From: Phycisphaerae bacterium
GTDB taxonomy: Bacteria > Planctomycetota > Phycisphaerae > Phycisphaerales > UBA1924
DNA length: 64,000 nt
Assembly (NCBI GenBank): GCA_030429705.1
Contig: JAUIES010000001.1
Location: forward strand, 1,674,001 to 1,738,000
Direction of reading: 5' to 3'
The position numbers and the translations under genes were made by a program. The notes under the pieces are model-generated. The model had not been told where the DNA came from. It made no database searches and saw only the letters and a program-made list of their open reading frames with translations. Below, in pieces: positions 27,586 to 37,224 of the stretch (positions are counted from its first letter, which is position 1; each line of letters starts with the position of its first letter).

Positions 27586-27736
27586 TTTCGAGTTCTGTTC
27601 GGCCAAGATTCTCAGGTTTACACCCACAATTCAAGAGACCGCGGGCTCGCGCGCGTCTACTGTTTGGGCCCGCGCCAAAGTCGTGCGCGGCACACCCATT
27701 CTCGAAGCCGAGTGCGGCGGAAAAGGGCATTGCACT

Positions 27737-29287
27737 ATGAAGATCAAGACCGACGAAATTGCCAGCGTTATCAAACAGGAAATCGAGCAATATACCGCCG
27801 AACTCGAAGTCTCCGAAGTCGGACGCGTCATCGAAATCGGCGACGGTATTGCGCGTGTCTACGGCCTCTCCAAAGCCATGGCTGGCGAACTCCTCGAGTT
27901 CCAGGGAGCACAAGGCGCCGTCATGGGTCAGGTCATGAACCTCGAAGAAGACACCGTCGGTGCAGTCATCTACGGCGATTATCTCTCCGTCAAAGAAGGT
28001 GATGTCGTTAAAAGCACCGGACGACTCCTTGAAGTCCCCGTCGGTGAAGCCCTCCTCGGTCGCGTCGTCGACCCCCTCGGTCGCCCGCTTGATGACGCAG
28101 GACCAATCGAAGCCGAAGCAACACGCAAGATCGACATCATCGCCCCCGGCATCGCCGAGCGTCAACCGGTCCACGAACCGCTGCAAACCGGTGTCAAGGC
28201 CATCGACGCGATGATCCCGATTGGTCGCGGTCAGCGTGAACTCATCATCGGCGACCGCAAGACCGGTAAGACCGCCGTCGCGGTCGACACGATCATCAAC
28301 CAGAAGCAGTACTGGGGCACCGACGAAGCCGTCGTCTGTATCTATGTTGCCGTCGGTCAGAAAGAATCAACCGTCGCAGGCGTCGTCGAAGCACTCCGCA
28401 AGAACGGTGCGATGGACTACACCATCGTTGTCAACGCCTCCGCCTCTGACCCCGCCCCCCTCCAGTACATCGCACCGTACGCCGGTTGCGCCATGGGTGA
28501 ACACTTCATGTGGCAAGGCATGGAAGGCAAGACACCCAAGCACGCACTCTGCGTTTATGACGACCTATCCAAGCAGGCCGTCGCCTACCGCCAGTTGTCG
28601 CTCCTCCTCCGTCGCCCGCCCGGCCGCGAAGCCTACCCCGGCGATGTCTTCTACCTGCACAGCCGCCTCCTCGAACGCGCCACCAAACTCAACGACGAAA
28701 ACGGTGCAGGTTCACTCACCGCGCTCCCCATCATCGAAACACAAGAAGGCGATGTCTCCGCATACATCCCGACCAATGTGATCTCGATTACCGACGGCCA
28801 GATCTATCTCGAACCCGAACTGTTCTTCTCCGGCGTTCGTCCGGCGATTAATGTCGGTATCTCGGTCTCGCGCGTCGGCGGTGCCGCTCAGGTGAAGGCC
28901 ATGAAGAAGATCGCCGGCTCACTCCGCCTCGACCTCGCTGCCTTCCGCGAACTCGAAGCCTTCGCCCAGCTCGGAACCGACCTTGATGCAAGCACGCAGA
29001 AACAGCTCGATCGCGGTGCTCGCATGGTCGAACTCCTCAAGCAGCCGCAGTATGTGCCGATGCGCGTGACCGAGCAGATCATCTCGATCTATGCCGGTAC
29101 CAAGGGCTTCCTCGACAATGTCCCGCTCGACAAGGTCGCCAAGTTTGAAGAAGCGATGCACGAATACTGCCGCACATCAGGCAAATCTGTCTACGAAGAC
29201 ATCGAGACCAACCTCGCGCTGTCAGATGAAACCACCAAGTCGTTGGAAGATCTCCTGACGAAGTTCAAAGCCGACTGGGCTGGCTGA
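27737..29287 (+). CDS. atpA: F-type ATP synthase subunit alpha
   Basis: A 516-residue F1 alpha subunit. The P-loop is G172-D-R-K-T-G-K-T179, position and sequence matching the family. The visual comparison also finds the N-terminal beta-barrel R-V[10 protein letters not shown], the Y-D-D-L-S-K-Q motif and the alpha-type C-terminal helices. The ATG at 27737 is the family start; the frame is open to 27683. It is bounded by a gap of 151 bp upstream and a strong terminator downstream, with no other atp genes within the window, whereas bacterial atp genes normally form an operon (atpIBEFHAGDC). It is not the beta or V-type subunit. Confidence 0.97.
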   Translation: MKIKTDEIASVIKQEIEQYTAELEVSEVGRVIEIGDGIARVYGLSKAMAGELLEFQGAQGAVMGQVMNLEEDTVGAVIYGDYLSVKEGDVVKSTGRLLEVPVGEALLGRVVDPLGRPLDDAGPIEAEATRKIDIIAPGIAERQPVHEPLQTGVKAIDAMIPIGRGQRELIIGDRKTGKTAVAVDTIINQKQYWGTDEAVVCIYVAVGQKESTVAGVVEALRKNGAMDYTIVVNASASDPAPLQYIAPYAGCAMGEHFMWQGMEGKTPKHALCVYDDLSKQAVAYRQLSLLLRRPPGREAYPGDVFYLHSRLLERATKLNDENGAGSLTALPIIETQEGDVSAYIPTNVISITDGQIYLEPELFFSGVRPAINVGISVSRVGGAAQVKAMKKIAGSLRLDLAAFRELEAFAQLGTDLDASTQKQLDRGARMVELLKQPQYVPMRVTEQIISIYAGTKGFLDNVPLDKVAKFEEAMHEYCRTSGKSVYEDIETNLALSDETTKSLEDLLTKFKADWAG

Positions 29288-29318
29288 CCCGCTTCGCTCC
29301 AACACGAAAATCACACGC

Positions 29319-29347
29319 AAGCCCGCAGTGCATCACTGCGGGCTTTT
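29319..29347 (+). terminator. rho-independent terminator of atpA
   Basis: An 11-bp stem AGCCCGCAGTG/CACTGCGGGCT (29320-29344, CAT loop) followed by TTTT. It lies 32 bp after the atpA stop, showing that atpA is the last gene of its transcript. Confidence 0.92.
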
Positions 29348-29453
29348 CAATTCAGGTCATGCGATGTCCGTATGCACCGATCTTGACCTGGTGCATTCGC
29401 AGTTGCAGAATCACCCCGGGCGAGATCGTCACGCAACCGCGGACGATGGCACG

Positions 29454-29483
29454 AAAAAACCCGCTCTCACGAGGAGAGCGGGT
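29454..29483 (-). terminator. rho-independent terminator of lamin-tail PEP-CTERM gene
   Basis: A 10-bp stem ACCCGCTCTC/GAGAGCGGGT (29459-29483, 5-nt loop) with a T-run (29454-29459 on the + strand as A) at the 3' side on the - strand. It lies 32 bp beyond the gene's stop. Confidence 0.88.
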
Positions 29484-29514
29484 CGTTCTTTGTGTTCTAA
29501 GAGTCTGGGTCAGG

Positions 29515-30189
29515 TTAGCGGCGACGACGCGTCGCAACCAAACCGCCTAAGCCGAGCATCGCGAGAGCGCCCGGAGCGGGGATGATCTGATTGATACCGG
29601 GGGTGCCGCCAAACAGGTCGAAACCGGTGCGGTTGTCATGGAAGAACTCCAGAACGACATGTCCGCCGACCGTGTCCGTCCGAGCGAATCCGGCGGGAAG
29701 GAAAGTACCATCCGGGCCAACTGTCATGGCAGCATCAAATGCTGCGCCAGCGCGGTTGGCAGCATCGCCATCGCCGCCATCCGTCACGAACACCGAATCG
29801 ACAACGGCAAGACCCGCATCGACCAGAATCGCGGTGTATGAACTGTTTTCGACAGATCCGGGCTGATCCATATCCGGTGTAAATGTGCCATACCCAGACA
29901 CGGCGTCAGCATTCGCCATCACAAAGGTTTCACCAGCACCGATGATGGTGCCAGCACCGACAATGTACGGCGAACCGCCGTCAACGCCGCCGAACGAAGC
30001 GCCAGCGTCGCTGTCCCACAGTTCCAGTGACCAGCCGCTGATATCCACAGCCGCAGCACCCATGTTGACAAACTCGATGAACTCCCAGTCAGCACCGGTC
30101 GTGCTGCCGAGGATCTCACTGATCAAGACATCGGCATTCGCAGCCCCTGCGACACCGGCAACAGCAGCCATAGCAATCAACTTGCGCAT
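29515..30189 (-). CDS. lamin-tail-domain PEP-CTERM-like exported protein
   Basis: A 224-residue exported protein: signal peptide (residues 1-19, A-N-A/D cleavage), then a lamin tail domain (LTD) with V-L-I-S-E-I-L-G and W-E-F-I-E-F-V-N-M-G-A-A-A-V-D-I-S-G-W. It ends with a PEP-CTERM-like tail I-P-A-P-G-A-L-A-M-L-G-L-G-G-L-V-A-T-R-R-R-R. The LTD is an Ig-like fold seen in many secreted bacterial proteins, with uncertain role. The start ATG has GGGAGAG upstream. Similar tail chemistry to the proteins at 22737, 37225 and 58996. Confidence 0.88.
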   Translation of the reverse strand: MRKLIAMAAVAGVAGAANADVLISEILGSTTGADWEFIEFVNMGAAAVDISGWSLELWDSDAGASFGGVDGGSPYIVGAGTIIGAGETFVMANADAVSGYGTFTPDMDQPGSVENSSYTAILVDAGLAVVDSVFVTDGGDGDAANRAGAAFDAAMTVGPDGTFLPAGFARTDTVGGHVVLEFFHDNRTGFDLFGGTPGINQIIPAPGALAMLGLGGLVATRRRR

Positions 30190-30470
30190 TCCACTCTCCC
30201 TGAACTAAATACCTAAAATCTTCTCACACCCAGCCGCGCATGGCGGGCCATAAGTCAATAGGTACACCAGGATCCGAGAATCGGTAGCAACTTTGCGGTT
30301 TGCACGCCCTTTTCAGGCGGGTCTTCGCAGAGTTTTGACCAACTCGTCCTTTCTCCCGCTTTTTGGCTTCAAAATTGCATCGCGTCAATGTCCGGTAACC
30401 CATTGCTACGACCGAGCCTCTTCAAGTTCAAGATCCATCGATTCGAGCCAACCAATCACGCGAGCGCATG
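30190..30470. other. intergenic region between two exported protein genes
   Basis: About 280 bp without a gene between the PEP-CTERM-like gene start (30189) and the terminator of the metallopeptidase gene (30471). The part near 30200-30225 is AT-rich, as expected for the promoter of the - strand gene. I see no small ORF, RNA gene or repeat. Confidence 0.5.
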
Positions 30471-30502
30471 AAAAAGGGCGCTCTCTCTAAAGAGAGCGCC
30501 CT
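30471..30502 (-). terminator. rho-independent terminator of the metallopeptidase gene
   Basis: A 12-bp stem AGGGCGCTCTCT/AGAGAGCGCCCT (30475-30502, 4-nt loop) followed on the - strand by TTTTT (30471-30475). It lies 26 bp after the stop codon. Confidence 0.92.
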
Positions 30503-30527
30503 GTATGCGTAAAACAATGCGACGCGA

Positions 30528-32768
30528 TTATGGGCAGCCGTCGCTGAAGAGCGTCAGATACGCCTGCACATCGAAGAAGTCGAACACATCGTCATCAACG
30601 ATATCCGCGGACTGGTCCTGTGCTGCAAAGTCACCGAGGAAGTCTTGCACATCGAAGAAGTCGAGCACGCCGTCCATCACGCGGTCGGCTGCACAACCGG
30701 CATCGTCACACACAATGTCATCGATGCGAAGGGCATCAACACCCGCTTCGATGACCGAGTCATTCGGATTGTCCCAGGTGCTGAAACGAACCATGAACTG
30801 ATTGGTCAGCGACACATGGTCAAGGATGCGAATGCTCGATTCCATCCACGCCGAAGCGCCAGATGTCGTCGAGAACGCAAGCGTCCAACTCGCACCGTTG
30901 TTGTCTGACAACTCAACGGTGTACGCGTCGTCGCCGTCGCTGTCGTTACGAGCAAACCAATATGCGTGTGACATGACCGGGTCGACAGCACCCGAAAGGT
31001 CCATCGAAGCCGAGGTCAACCGCGTCGGGCCGCCATCAACATCCGAGTTACCATCGACATTGTCGGTGAGCCAGCACTGACCCGATCCGTCAAAGTCTGA
31101 CGCGGGGTCCCAACGGTCGCCGCCACCAGCAGGCACGCCGCGATCCCAGCCACCGTCGGTCAGATCGATGTTTTCAACTGTCCAACCTGGGGCCGATTCA
31201 AAGTCCATCGAAACGATGGTGTCCAGGCCGTCCACCACGAGTGCGCTGTACGCACCGCTGACCGGGCTGGTGTAGGTCTCGCCGTCGTCGCCAAGAGCCG
31301 AGAACGAGAAGGTCATTGTGCCGCCACAATCAGACGCTGGCACATCGATGCTGTATGAGTTCGCTGCGCCTTCCGTCATCGCGATCGAATTGACACCATT
31401 GCCAATGTCATAGTGGAACATGCCAGTTCCCGAAACCGGGTTGGTCGTTGTCACGCTCGAGACATCCATCGTGATCGTCGTCGAGCCGTCAGGGGCGATC
31501 TGAGTCGGGATACCACTCGGGAAGTCAAAGTCCAAGCCTTCGCACGACAGATCACACGAAACGCCCGCCAATGTCGGCAAAATCTCGTTGTTGATCTCTT
31601 GCGGGTGGAAACGCATCAGAACATTGGAAAGTCCGCCCGGGCACAGGTGGCAATACGACATGATCGTGCCATTGGGGGTCACCGAGCAGTCACCACCAGC
31701 ACAGTTGTCAATACCGATGTCATGCGTGTGCGGCGCACCAATGTTGTGTCCGCCTTCATGCGACACCACCATGATGTCCCAGTTCTGGCTGTTGTTGTCT
31801 TCCGTGGGATACGGGAAGAACCCGTTCATGTTTGCGCTCAAGCCATAGTTGAACCCGCTATTGCAGATACCGGGAAGCCACGCAACGCCCCCGCCAAGTC
31901 CACGACCCGAGATGAAGTGACCAAGGTCCTTTTCAATAGCACCTTCGTTGGCTTCCCAGTAATCGCGGTACTGGAACAACTGATCCGTGGTGCTGCCGTT
32001 AGCAGTCCACGGGTCGGTCGTATCCCACAAACGCGAGAATGTGATCTGCACCGTCGTGAATACATCACGCGAGTAAATTTCAGAAACCGCACCGAACAGA
32101 GTCGCCAGGTAAGTGTTCGCAGCCGCCTGATCGCCACTGAACAACCCCAGATACTGCTCATCCGTTTCGACAGCAAAATCAAGGCTGTAGCAAACGCCGC
32201 CGCGCGTGTCATGTTCGACCACCGGTCCTGGCACCTGCACAGGTTGATCGAGTTGATCAACAGCACATTCCCACTGCGCCCAGTTGATCACGCCCTCAGG
32301 CAGCGTGGTCAGGTTGTACACACCAATCGGCAGATCCTGATCGAACGGCCCGGACGAAACAATCCAGGTCTGCCCCATCGTTTCGATGAACCCCTCAACC
32401 CCATACGGGCTGAACGCGAGGAACACGAGCGAGTCCGCATCGCCAGCGACCGAACCGCCGAACAACGAAACCTCCGGGCGATCCATTTCGATCTCACCGT
32501 CTTCGGTCACAACGACCAAACGGGCATCTTGGGCATAAACCTCGCGGCTCTCAAGATCGAGATCAACCGTTACATCATCAGAAAGGACAAAGTTGTCCAG
32601 TGTCACGCTGTCGAGCGTCTGCAGCACCTGATAGCCTGTGCGATCAAGCGTCAACGCAGTCATGACCTCTGTCGAGTTCTTCGCATCAACAAGTAACGGC
32701 GAACTGATCTCGGGCGAAGCAAAAGCCGCCGAGGCTGCTAGCAGGACCGATAACGATACCCTCTTCAT
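30528..32768 (-). CDS. reprolysin-like zinc metallopeptidase with dockerin-like tail
   Basis: A 746-residue secreted protease. A signal peptide (M-K-R-V then hydrophobic, A-F-A cleavage) is followed by a propeptide-like N-domain and a metzincin catalytic domain with H-E-G-G-H-N-I-G-A-P-H near residues 336-346 and a Met-turn region (G-T-I-M-S-Y-C). A beta-sandwich region follows, then the C-terminal tail: two DxxxDxxxFFDV repeats (D-G-V-L-D-F-F-D-V and D-D-V-F-D-F-F-D-V) ending G-C-P, the GC-type dockerin-like sequence of Phycisphaerae. AAGGGG precedes the ATG at 32768. Probably an extracellular protease anchored through the tail. Confidence 0.9.
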   Translation of the reverse strand: MKRVSLSVLLAASAAFASPEISSPLLVDAKNSTEVMTALTLDRTGYQVLQTLDSVTLDNFVLSDDVTVDLDLESREVYAQDARLVVVTEDGEIEMDRPEVSLFGGSVAGDADSLVFLAFSPYGVEGFIETMGQTWIVSSGPFDQDLPIGVYNLTTLPEGVINWAQWECAVDQLDQPVQVPGPVVEHDTRGGVCYSLDFAVETDEQYLGLFSGDQAAANTYLATLFGAVSEIYSRDVFTTVQITFSRLWDTTDPWTANGSTTDQLFQYRDYWEANEGAIEKDLGHFISGRGLGGGVAWLPGICNSGFNYGLSANMNGFFPYPTEDNNSQNWDIMVVSHEGGHNIGAPHTHDIGIDNCAGGDCSVTPNGTIMSYCHLCPGGLSNVLMRFHPQEINNEILPTLAGVSCDLSCEGLDFDFPSGIPTQIAPDGSTTITMDVSSVTTTNPVSGTGMFHYDIGNGVNSIAMTEGAANSYSIDVPASDCGGTMTFSFSALGDDGETYTSPVSGAYSALVVDGLDTIVSMDFESAPGWTVENIDLTDGGWDRGVPAGGGDRWDPASDFDGSGQCWLTDNVDGNSDVDGGPTRLTSASMDLSGAVDPVMSHAYWFARNDSDGDDAYTVELSDNNGASWTLAFSTTSGASAWMESSIRILDHVSLTNQFMVRFSTWDNPNDSVIEAGVDALRIDDIVCDDAGCAADRVMDGVLDFFDVQDFLGDFAAQDQSADIVDDDVFDFFDVQAYLTLFSDGCP

Positions 32769-32974
32769 AAGGTTCCCCTTCACAAAAAGTCAAAATGGGT
32801 GGACTCCCCGTCCCCTCTGTTCAAACACATACCACGATAACGAACTTACGGTTCCCTCTCAATTAAAACGGAACGCCTTCGCCTAGATCGACTCATTCAC
32901 GCTTTTGATCCAAACGATCGGGGCGTGTTCGTGCGATTTGGTTCCATACACTTCGCCGCGAACCTTCACCGCCC

Positions 32975-35900
32975 ATGCCCAACGACCCATACACAAAAAC
33001 CATGCAACGAGACCTCAAAAATCATCTCTTCTCGGTCCTCCTCATCTGCTTCATCGGGTGTCAGTCCTTCGCCCAGCCTGATCAGCCTCAAGCCCAGAAT
33101 CAGCCGGAAACAACCGCGCTCACGCAAGACCAGGTTCAAAAACAGATCGAAGCGCTCGAAACGATCGGAAATCTTGACGCTGCGACCAAAGAAGCCGCCT
33201 CCAACTTGTACCGCGAAGCCCTCGATGCACTCGCCCAGCGCGCCGAGTCGGCCGCCAAAGTCGCCGAGTTTGATCGACTCACAGCCGGCGCCCCCGAACT
33301 CCTCGCATCCATCCGCGCTGAACTCGCAAAACCCCCCGCACCGGTCCAACTTAACCTGCCCCAAGACCCCACGCTCATCCAGCTCGAGCAAGGTCTCAAC
33401 CAGGCCCAGTCTGTCCTTCTCTCAGCACGAACCGAATCAACCGAACTCGCCGCGGAGTCTACAAGGCGTGACGAGCGCCGCGAAGTGCTCGCCAACCGAC
33501 TCACCGAACTACGCAAAAAACTCGACGAAATCGAAGATACCATCAACGCTCAGGTTGCAACAGATGCATCGCCCGTCGCCAACGCCCAACGCACACTCCA
33601 GCAAGCCAGGCGAGAAGCTGTTCTCGTCGAGATTCAGGCATTCGAAGCCGAACGCGCCAGTTACGACGCACGCGTCGAACTCCTGCCCGCACGCCGCGAC
33701 CGCGCCGTTCGTCGTGTGACCGCTGCTCAAGCCGCGGTTGATGCCTGGCAAACGAAGGTCACGCAAGCCCGCAAAAACGAAGCAAGTGAAGCTGCAAACC
33801 AAGCCAGGCAACTCGCTCAGGAAATCGCCAGCACCTCGCCCGCACTCAAAGAATTCGCAGACGAAAACACACGCCTCGCCAATCTCCGCACCGGTACCAA
33901 TGGCACCACACAAACGCTTGATGCGCTTGCAAACAGCCTTTCGAGCACCCGTCAAGATCTCGTCCAACTCCGCGCCGGATACAACAGCGTGCAACGACGC
34001 ATACGCGCAGCCGCGCCCAACCGAGCAACCGGACTCCTGCTCCGCAATCAATACGCCGACCTGAAGAATCCCGTCCAACTGCGACAGGACCTGCGCACCA
34101 CGCAAAAGGAACTTGAAAAAGTCGAACTTCGACGCATCGAGTTACAAGAGCAGCGCGAGGGAGCAGGTGACATCAGCAAAGTCACGCAAGACCTGATCGC
34201 AGCCGTCAATGCTTCAGAAACCGATGGCCCCATCGACATGAGCGTGCTCGACGAATACGCACGCAGGCTCGCGACAAATCGTCGCGATGCGCTCGACAGC
34301 CTCATCGTCGATGCAAGCAAGGAATCCCAACTCCGAATCGATCTCGCAGCCATACAACAAACACTGCTCGATTCAACGGTTGCATATCACAACTACATCG
34401 AAGAACGCATCCTCTGGATTCGGAGCATCGCCGACGGTCAGTTCAACTTCGGTCGCTCACTCAATCAGGCTGGCGCGTGGTGTGCAGACCCAGGCGCATG
34501 GGGTCAAACGGTCAAACAGGTCTTGACCGATGCAAAGGCAAACCCATTTCGTCTGCTGATTGTCATTTTTGGAATCGTGCTGGCGTTTCTCGTACGGCGT
34601 TTCTCAAGAATAAAACTCTTCGAGTTTGCAGACCTCGTGCGAAGTTATCGCACCGATTCCATGCGATGGACTGCCCTTGGATTCATGCTCACCCTCGGGG
34701 CGAACTGCGCAATCCCGACGATTTTCATCCTTATTGCATGGCTGCTGCACGGGTCATCATCTGCCGAACCCGCTGTGGCAGCGATCAGCGCGTCAGTCCT
34801 CAAGACCTCGCCAATGATTGTGCTCGCGTTCTTTGCGTTCGCAAGCATGCGCACGCGCGGTCTCTTCGCAGCGCACTTTCGTTGGCCACAACCAACAGTC
34901 CGACACATTCGCAATCAGATGGCGTGGTATCTTCCAATCGTTGTGCCACTGGTTATTCTCGGCCACGCTATCAATAACGCAGGCAACGACGACTTCATCG
35001 CCTCCGCCGGACGCGTGGTCTTCACCACACACATGATTGCACTCGCTGTGTTCGTCATGCGTGTGTTTAAACCCGCAGGTCCGGCGATGGCCGAGTACCT
35101 CAGTCGACAACCGAATCGATTCATTGGCAAAACGGTCTACTTCTGGTACGGACTCGCGATCGGAATCCCACTGCTCTTCATCGTCCTGTCTTGGATCGGG
35201 TATCACTACACCGTCATTCATCTGTTCGCGCAGGTGCAGCAATCGCTCATGCTCGTGTTCACGCTCATCGTCGCATATGCGATCATGTCGCGTTGGCTCT
35301 TCGTAAACCGTCGACGCGTCGCAAGCGCAGCCGCCAAACGCAAGCGAGAAATGACGGAAGCCGATATGGCAACTTCTGCAGAATCAGGAGTCATCCTCGA
35401 AGAGGAAGAACTCAACCTCCCCGCGATCAGCGCACAGACGCAGCAGATCTTCCGTGCTGTCATCTTCATTTCTGCGATCGTCGGCCTCTTTAGTATCTGG
35501 TCGCCCGTCCTGCCTGCGCTTCGCATGCTCGATCGCGTCGAACTTTGGCCGCAGGTCAGAGTCGTTTCAGACACCGAAGACGAAGGCGTCCCGATACTCG
35601 AAACAACGACGCCGATTCAGGATGGCGTTGACGCTTCGCGAGCCAGCACATCCACAGTTGGTCAACCAACAGGCGATTCCAATCCCGGATCCACGGGGGG
35701 GACTGCACCAGGCACCACGCCAACGATCACACCCCTGACCACACCACTTTCGACAAACGGGTCAACAAAGCAGGCCGATACGGAATCCCCCGAAGAACCG
35801 CCACACATCATCACTCTGACAGAGGTGGCGCTGGCGATCGTGGTTCTGTTTGCAACCTGGCTTTCATTCCGTAATCTGCCCGGCCTGCTTGAGATCGTTG

Positions 35901-36667
35901 TTCTGCCAAGGCTCCCGCTCGATGCGGGAAGTCGTTACGCGCTCAGCACCGTCGTCCGCTACGCCATCGCCATCATCGGATTCAGCATCGCCTTCAGCGT
36001 CATCGGGCTCTCCTGGGGCAAGGTCCAGTGGCTTGCAGCAGCACTCACCTTCGGCCTCGCCTTCGGTCTCCAGGAGATCTTCGCCAACTTCGTCTCAGGG
36101 CTCATCATTCTCGCAGAACGCCCCATTCGCATCGGCGATTCAGTGACTGTAGGGGGGGTTACCGGGGATGTATCACGCATCCGCATGCGTGCGACGACAA
36201 TCCTCGATTGGGACAATAAAGAACTCGTCATTCCAAACAAGACCTTTATCACGGGCGATGTGATCAACTGGACGCTCACCGACCCCATCTTGCGTGCCAT
36301 CATCAATGTCGGCGTGTCATACAGCGCCGATGTCGACCATGTCGTTCGGGTCTTGAAGAAAATCGCGGCTGCAGAACCGACCGTCCTCCAGACTCCGCCG
36401 TCCACAGTGTTCTTCAAAGAGTTCGGCGATAGCACGCTGAACTTTGAATTGCGCGTCTACATCCCCTCCGTGCGCAACTGGGTCTCGGTCAAGCATGTGC
36501 TCAACATGACCATCATGAAGACCTTCAAGGAAGAAGGCATCGAGATCGCATTCCCGCAACGCGACCTCCACATTCGCTCAGCAGAATCACCTATTCGTAT
36601 CGTCCGAGAGCAAGTCGGTGGGCAGGACATCGTCACGCTCGAATCCGATCAGCCCCAGCCAGAGTAA
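32975..36667 (+). CDS. large mechanosensitive ion channel, MscK/MscM-like
   Basis: A 1230-residue MscS-superfamily protein. It begins with a signal peptide (about residues 10-33 after a short leader; ATG at 33002 is an alternative start), then a long periplasmic coiled-coil rich in Gln, Glu and Arg (about 40-480), several membrane helices (530-850), and the C-terminal pore module with G-L-A-F-G-L-Q-E-I-F-A-N-F-V-S-G-L and the beta-domain R-I-G-D-S-V-T-V-G-G-V-x-G. A Thr/Pro/Ser/Gly-rich low-complexity linker (about 868-945) interrupts the membrane region just before the last helices, unusual for this family. It should release solutes under hypo-osmotic stress. Confidence 0.9.
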   Translation: MPNDPYTKTMQRDLKNHLFSVLLICFIGCQSFAQPDQPQAQNQPETTALTQDQVQKQIEALETIGNLDAATKEAASNLYREALDALAQRAESAAKVAEFDRLTAGAPELLASIRAELAKPPAPVQLNLPQDPTLIQLEQGLNQAQSVLLSARTESTELAAESTRRDERREVLANRLTELRKKLDEIEDTINAQVATDASPVANAQRTLQQARREAVLVEIQAFEAERASYDARVELLPARRDRAVRRVTAAQAAVDAWQTKVTQARKNEASEAANQARQLAQEIASTSPALKEFADENTRLANLRTGTNGTTQTLDALANSLSSTRQDLVQLRAGYNSVQRRIRAAAPNRATGLLLRNQYADLKNPVQLRQDLRTTQKELEKVELRRIELQEQREGAGDISKVTQDLIAAVNASETDGPIDMSVLDEYARRLATNRRDALDSLIVDASKESQLRIDLAAIQQTLLDSTVAYHNYIEERILWIRSIADGQFNFGRSLNQAGAWCADPGAWGQTVKQVLTDAKANPFRLLIVIFGIVLAFLVRRFSRIKLFEFADLVRSYRTDSMRWTALGFMLTLGANCAIPTIFILIAWLLHGSSSAEPAVAAISASVLKTSPMIVLAFFAFASMRTRGLFAAHFRWPQPTVRHIRNQMAWYLPIVVPLVILGHAINNAGNDDFIASAGRVVFTTHMIALAVFVMRVFKPAGPAMAEYLSRQPNRFIGKTVYFWYGLAIGIPLLFIVLSWIGYHYTVIHLFAQVQQSLMLVFTLIVAYAIMSRWLFVNRRRVASAAAKRKREMTEADMATSAESGVILEEEELNLPAISAQTQQIFRAVIFISAIVGLFSIWSPVLPALRMLDRVELWPQVRVVSDTEDEGVPILETTTPIQDGVDASRASTSTVGQPTGDSNPGSTGGTAPGTTPTITPLTTPLSTNGSTKQADTESPEEPPHIITLTEVALAIVVLFATWLSFRNLPGLLEIVVLPRLPLDAGSRYALSTVVRYAIAIIGFSIAFSVIGLSWGKVQWLAAALTFGLAFGLQEIFANFVSGLIILAERPIRIGDSVTVGGVTGDVSRIRMRATTILDWDNKELVIPNKTFITGDVINWTLTDPILRAIINVGVSYSADVDHVVRVLKKIAAAEPTVLQTPPSTVFFKEFGDSTLNFELRVYIPSVRNWVSVKHVLNMTIMKTFKEEGIEIAFPQRDLHIRSAESPIRIVREQVGGQDIVTLESDQPQPE

Positions 36668-36695
36668 CAAGCTGAGATCGGCTATCCTTGCAGCT

Positions 36696-37142
36696 ATGAA
36701 TGCAGTCATGCTCGCTATTGGTGCCGGCTTGTGTTGGGGGGTCGGCGAAGTCGCCACGCGGTCGGTCTTGCACACAGGCAAGATCGGCCCGTTCGCAGCC
36801 GTCACCATTCGTTCATCGATCGCGCTCCCATTGATCTGGGCAGCATGGTTCGTCGCCAGGCGATTTAGCCAACTTGAAGCGAGAGGCATCGCAGATCTCG
36901 ACAGTGCAAACTGGCTGAAACTGGTCCTCGGCTCGGGCCTCATCGCCGGAGCCGCCGCGATGATCTTCTTCTACGCAGCCCTCTCCATTGGAGAAGTGTC
37001 GCGTATCAAACCCATAGCCTTTGCCCTTGCACCCGCCACCGGTGTGCTGCTTGGTTGGCTCATCCTCGGCGAGCCCATCAGTCCACGCAAACTGGCAGGT
37101 GTTGCGCTCATTCTGGTGGGTGTCGTCACGCTGACACGATAA
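36696..37142 (+). CDS. EamA-family transporter, single-domain
   Basis: A 148-residue membrane protein with about five hydrophobic helices and the EamA motif set: I-G-A-G-L-C-W-G near the start and the C-terminal R-I-K-P-I-A-F-A-L-A-P and L-G-E-P-I-S-P-R-K-L-A-G-V-A-L-I-L-x-G-V. Typical EamA permeases carry two such repeats (about 290 residues); this has one, like EmrE-size half-transporters that act as dimers. ATG at 36696 begins the homology; the frame open to 36618 overlaps the channel gene. It follows the channel gene by 28 bp and is likely cotranscribed. The substrate is unknown. Confidence 0.85.
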   Translation: MNAVMLAIGAGLCWGVGEVATRSVLHTGKIGPFAAVTIRSSIALPLIWAAWFVARRFSQLEARGIADLDSANWLKLVLGSGLIAGAAAMIFFYAALSIGEVSRIKPIAFALAPATGVLLGWLILGEPISPRKLAGVALILVGVVTLTR

Positions 37143-37162
37143 AACGATCCAAGAAACAAACC

Positions 37163-37200
37163 AAAAAGGGGGCTCAGGAAAAAAGACACCCAAGCCCCCT
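37163..37200 (-). terminator. probable terminator of the PEP-CTERM-like gene at 37.2 kb
   Basis: An 8-bp stem AGGGGGCT/AGCCCCCT (37167-37174 with 37193-37200, 18-nt loop) followed on the - strand by TTTTTGG. The stem is short and the loop large, so it is a weaker terminator than others here. Confidence 0.65.
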
Positions 37201-37224
37201 GCGCCATGTTGTTGTCGTGTCTGC

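Noticed and set aside
31413-32696. 427-codon open frame on the + strand across the metallopeptidase
   Set aside because: It is antisense to a gene with a signal peptide, zinc motif and dockerin-like tail; the frame has no such support.
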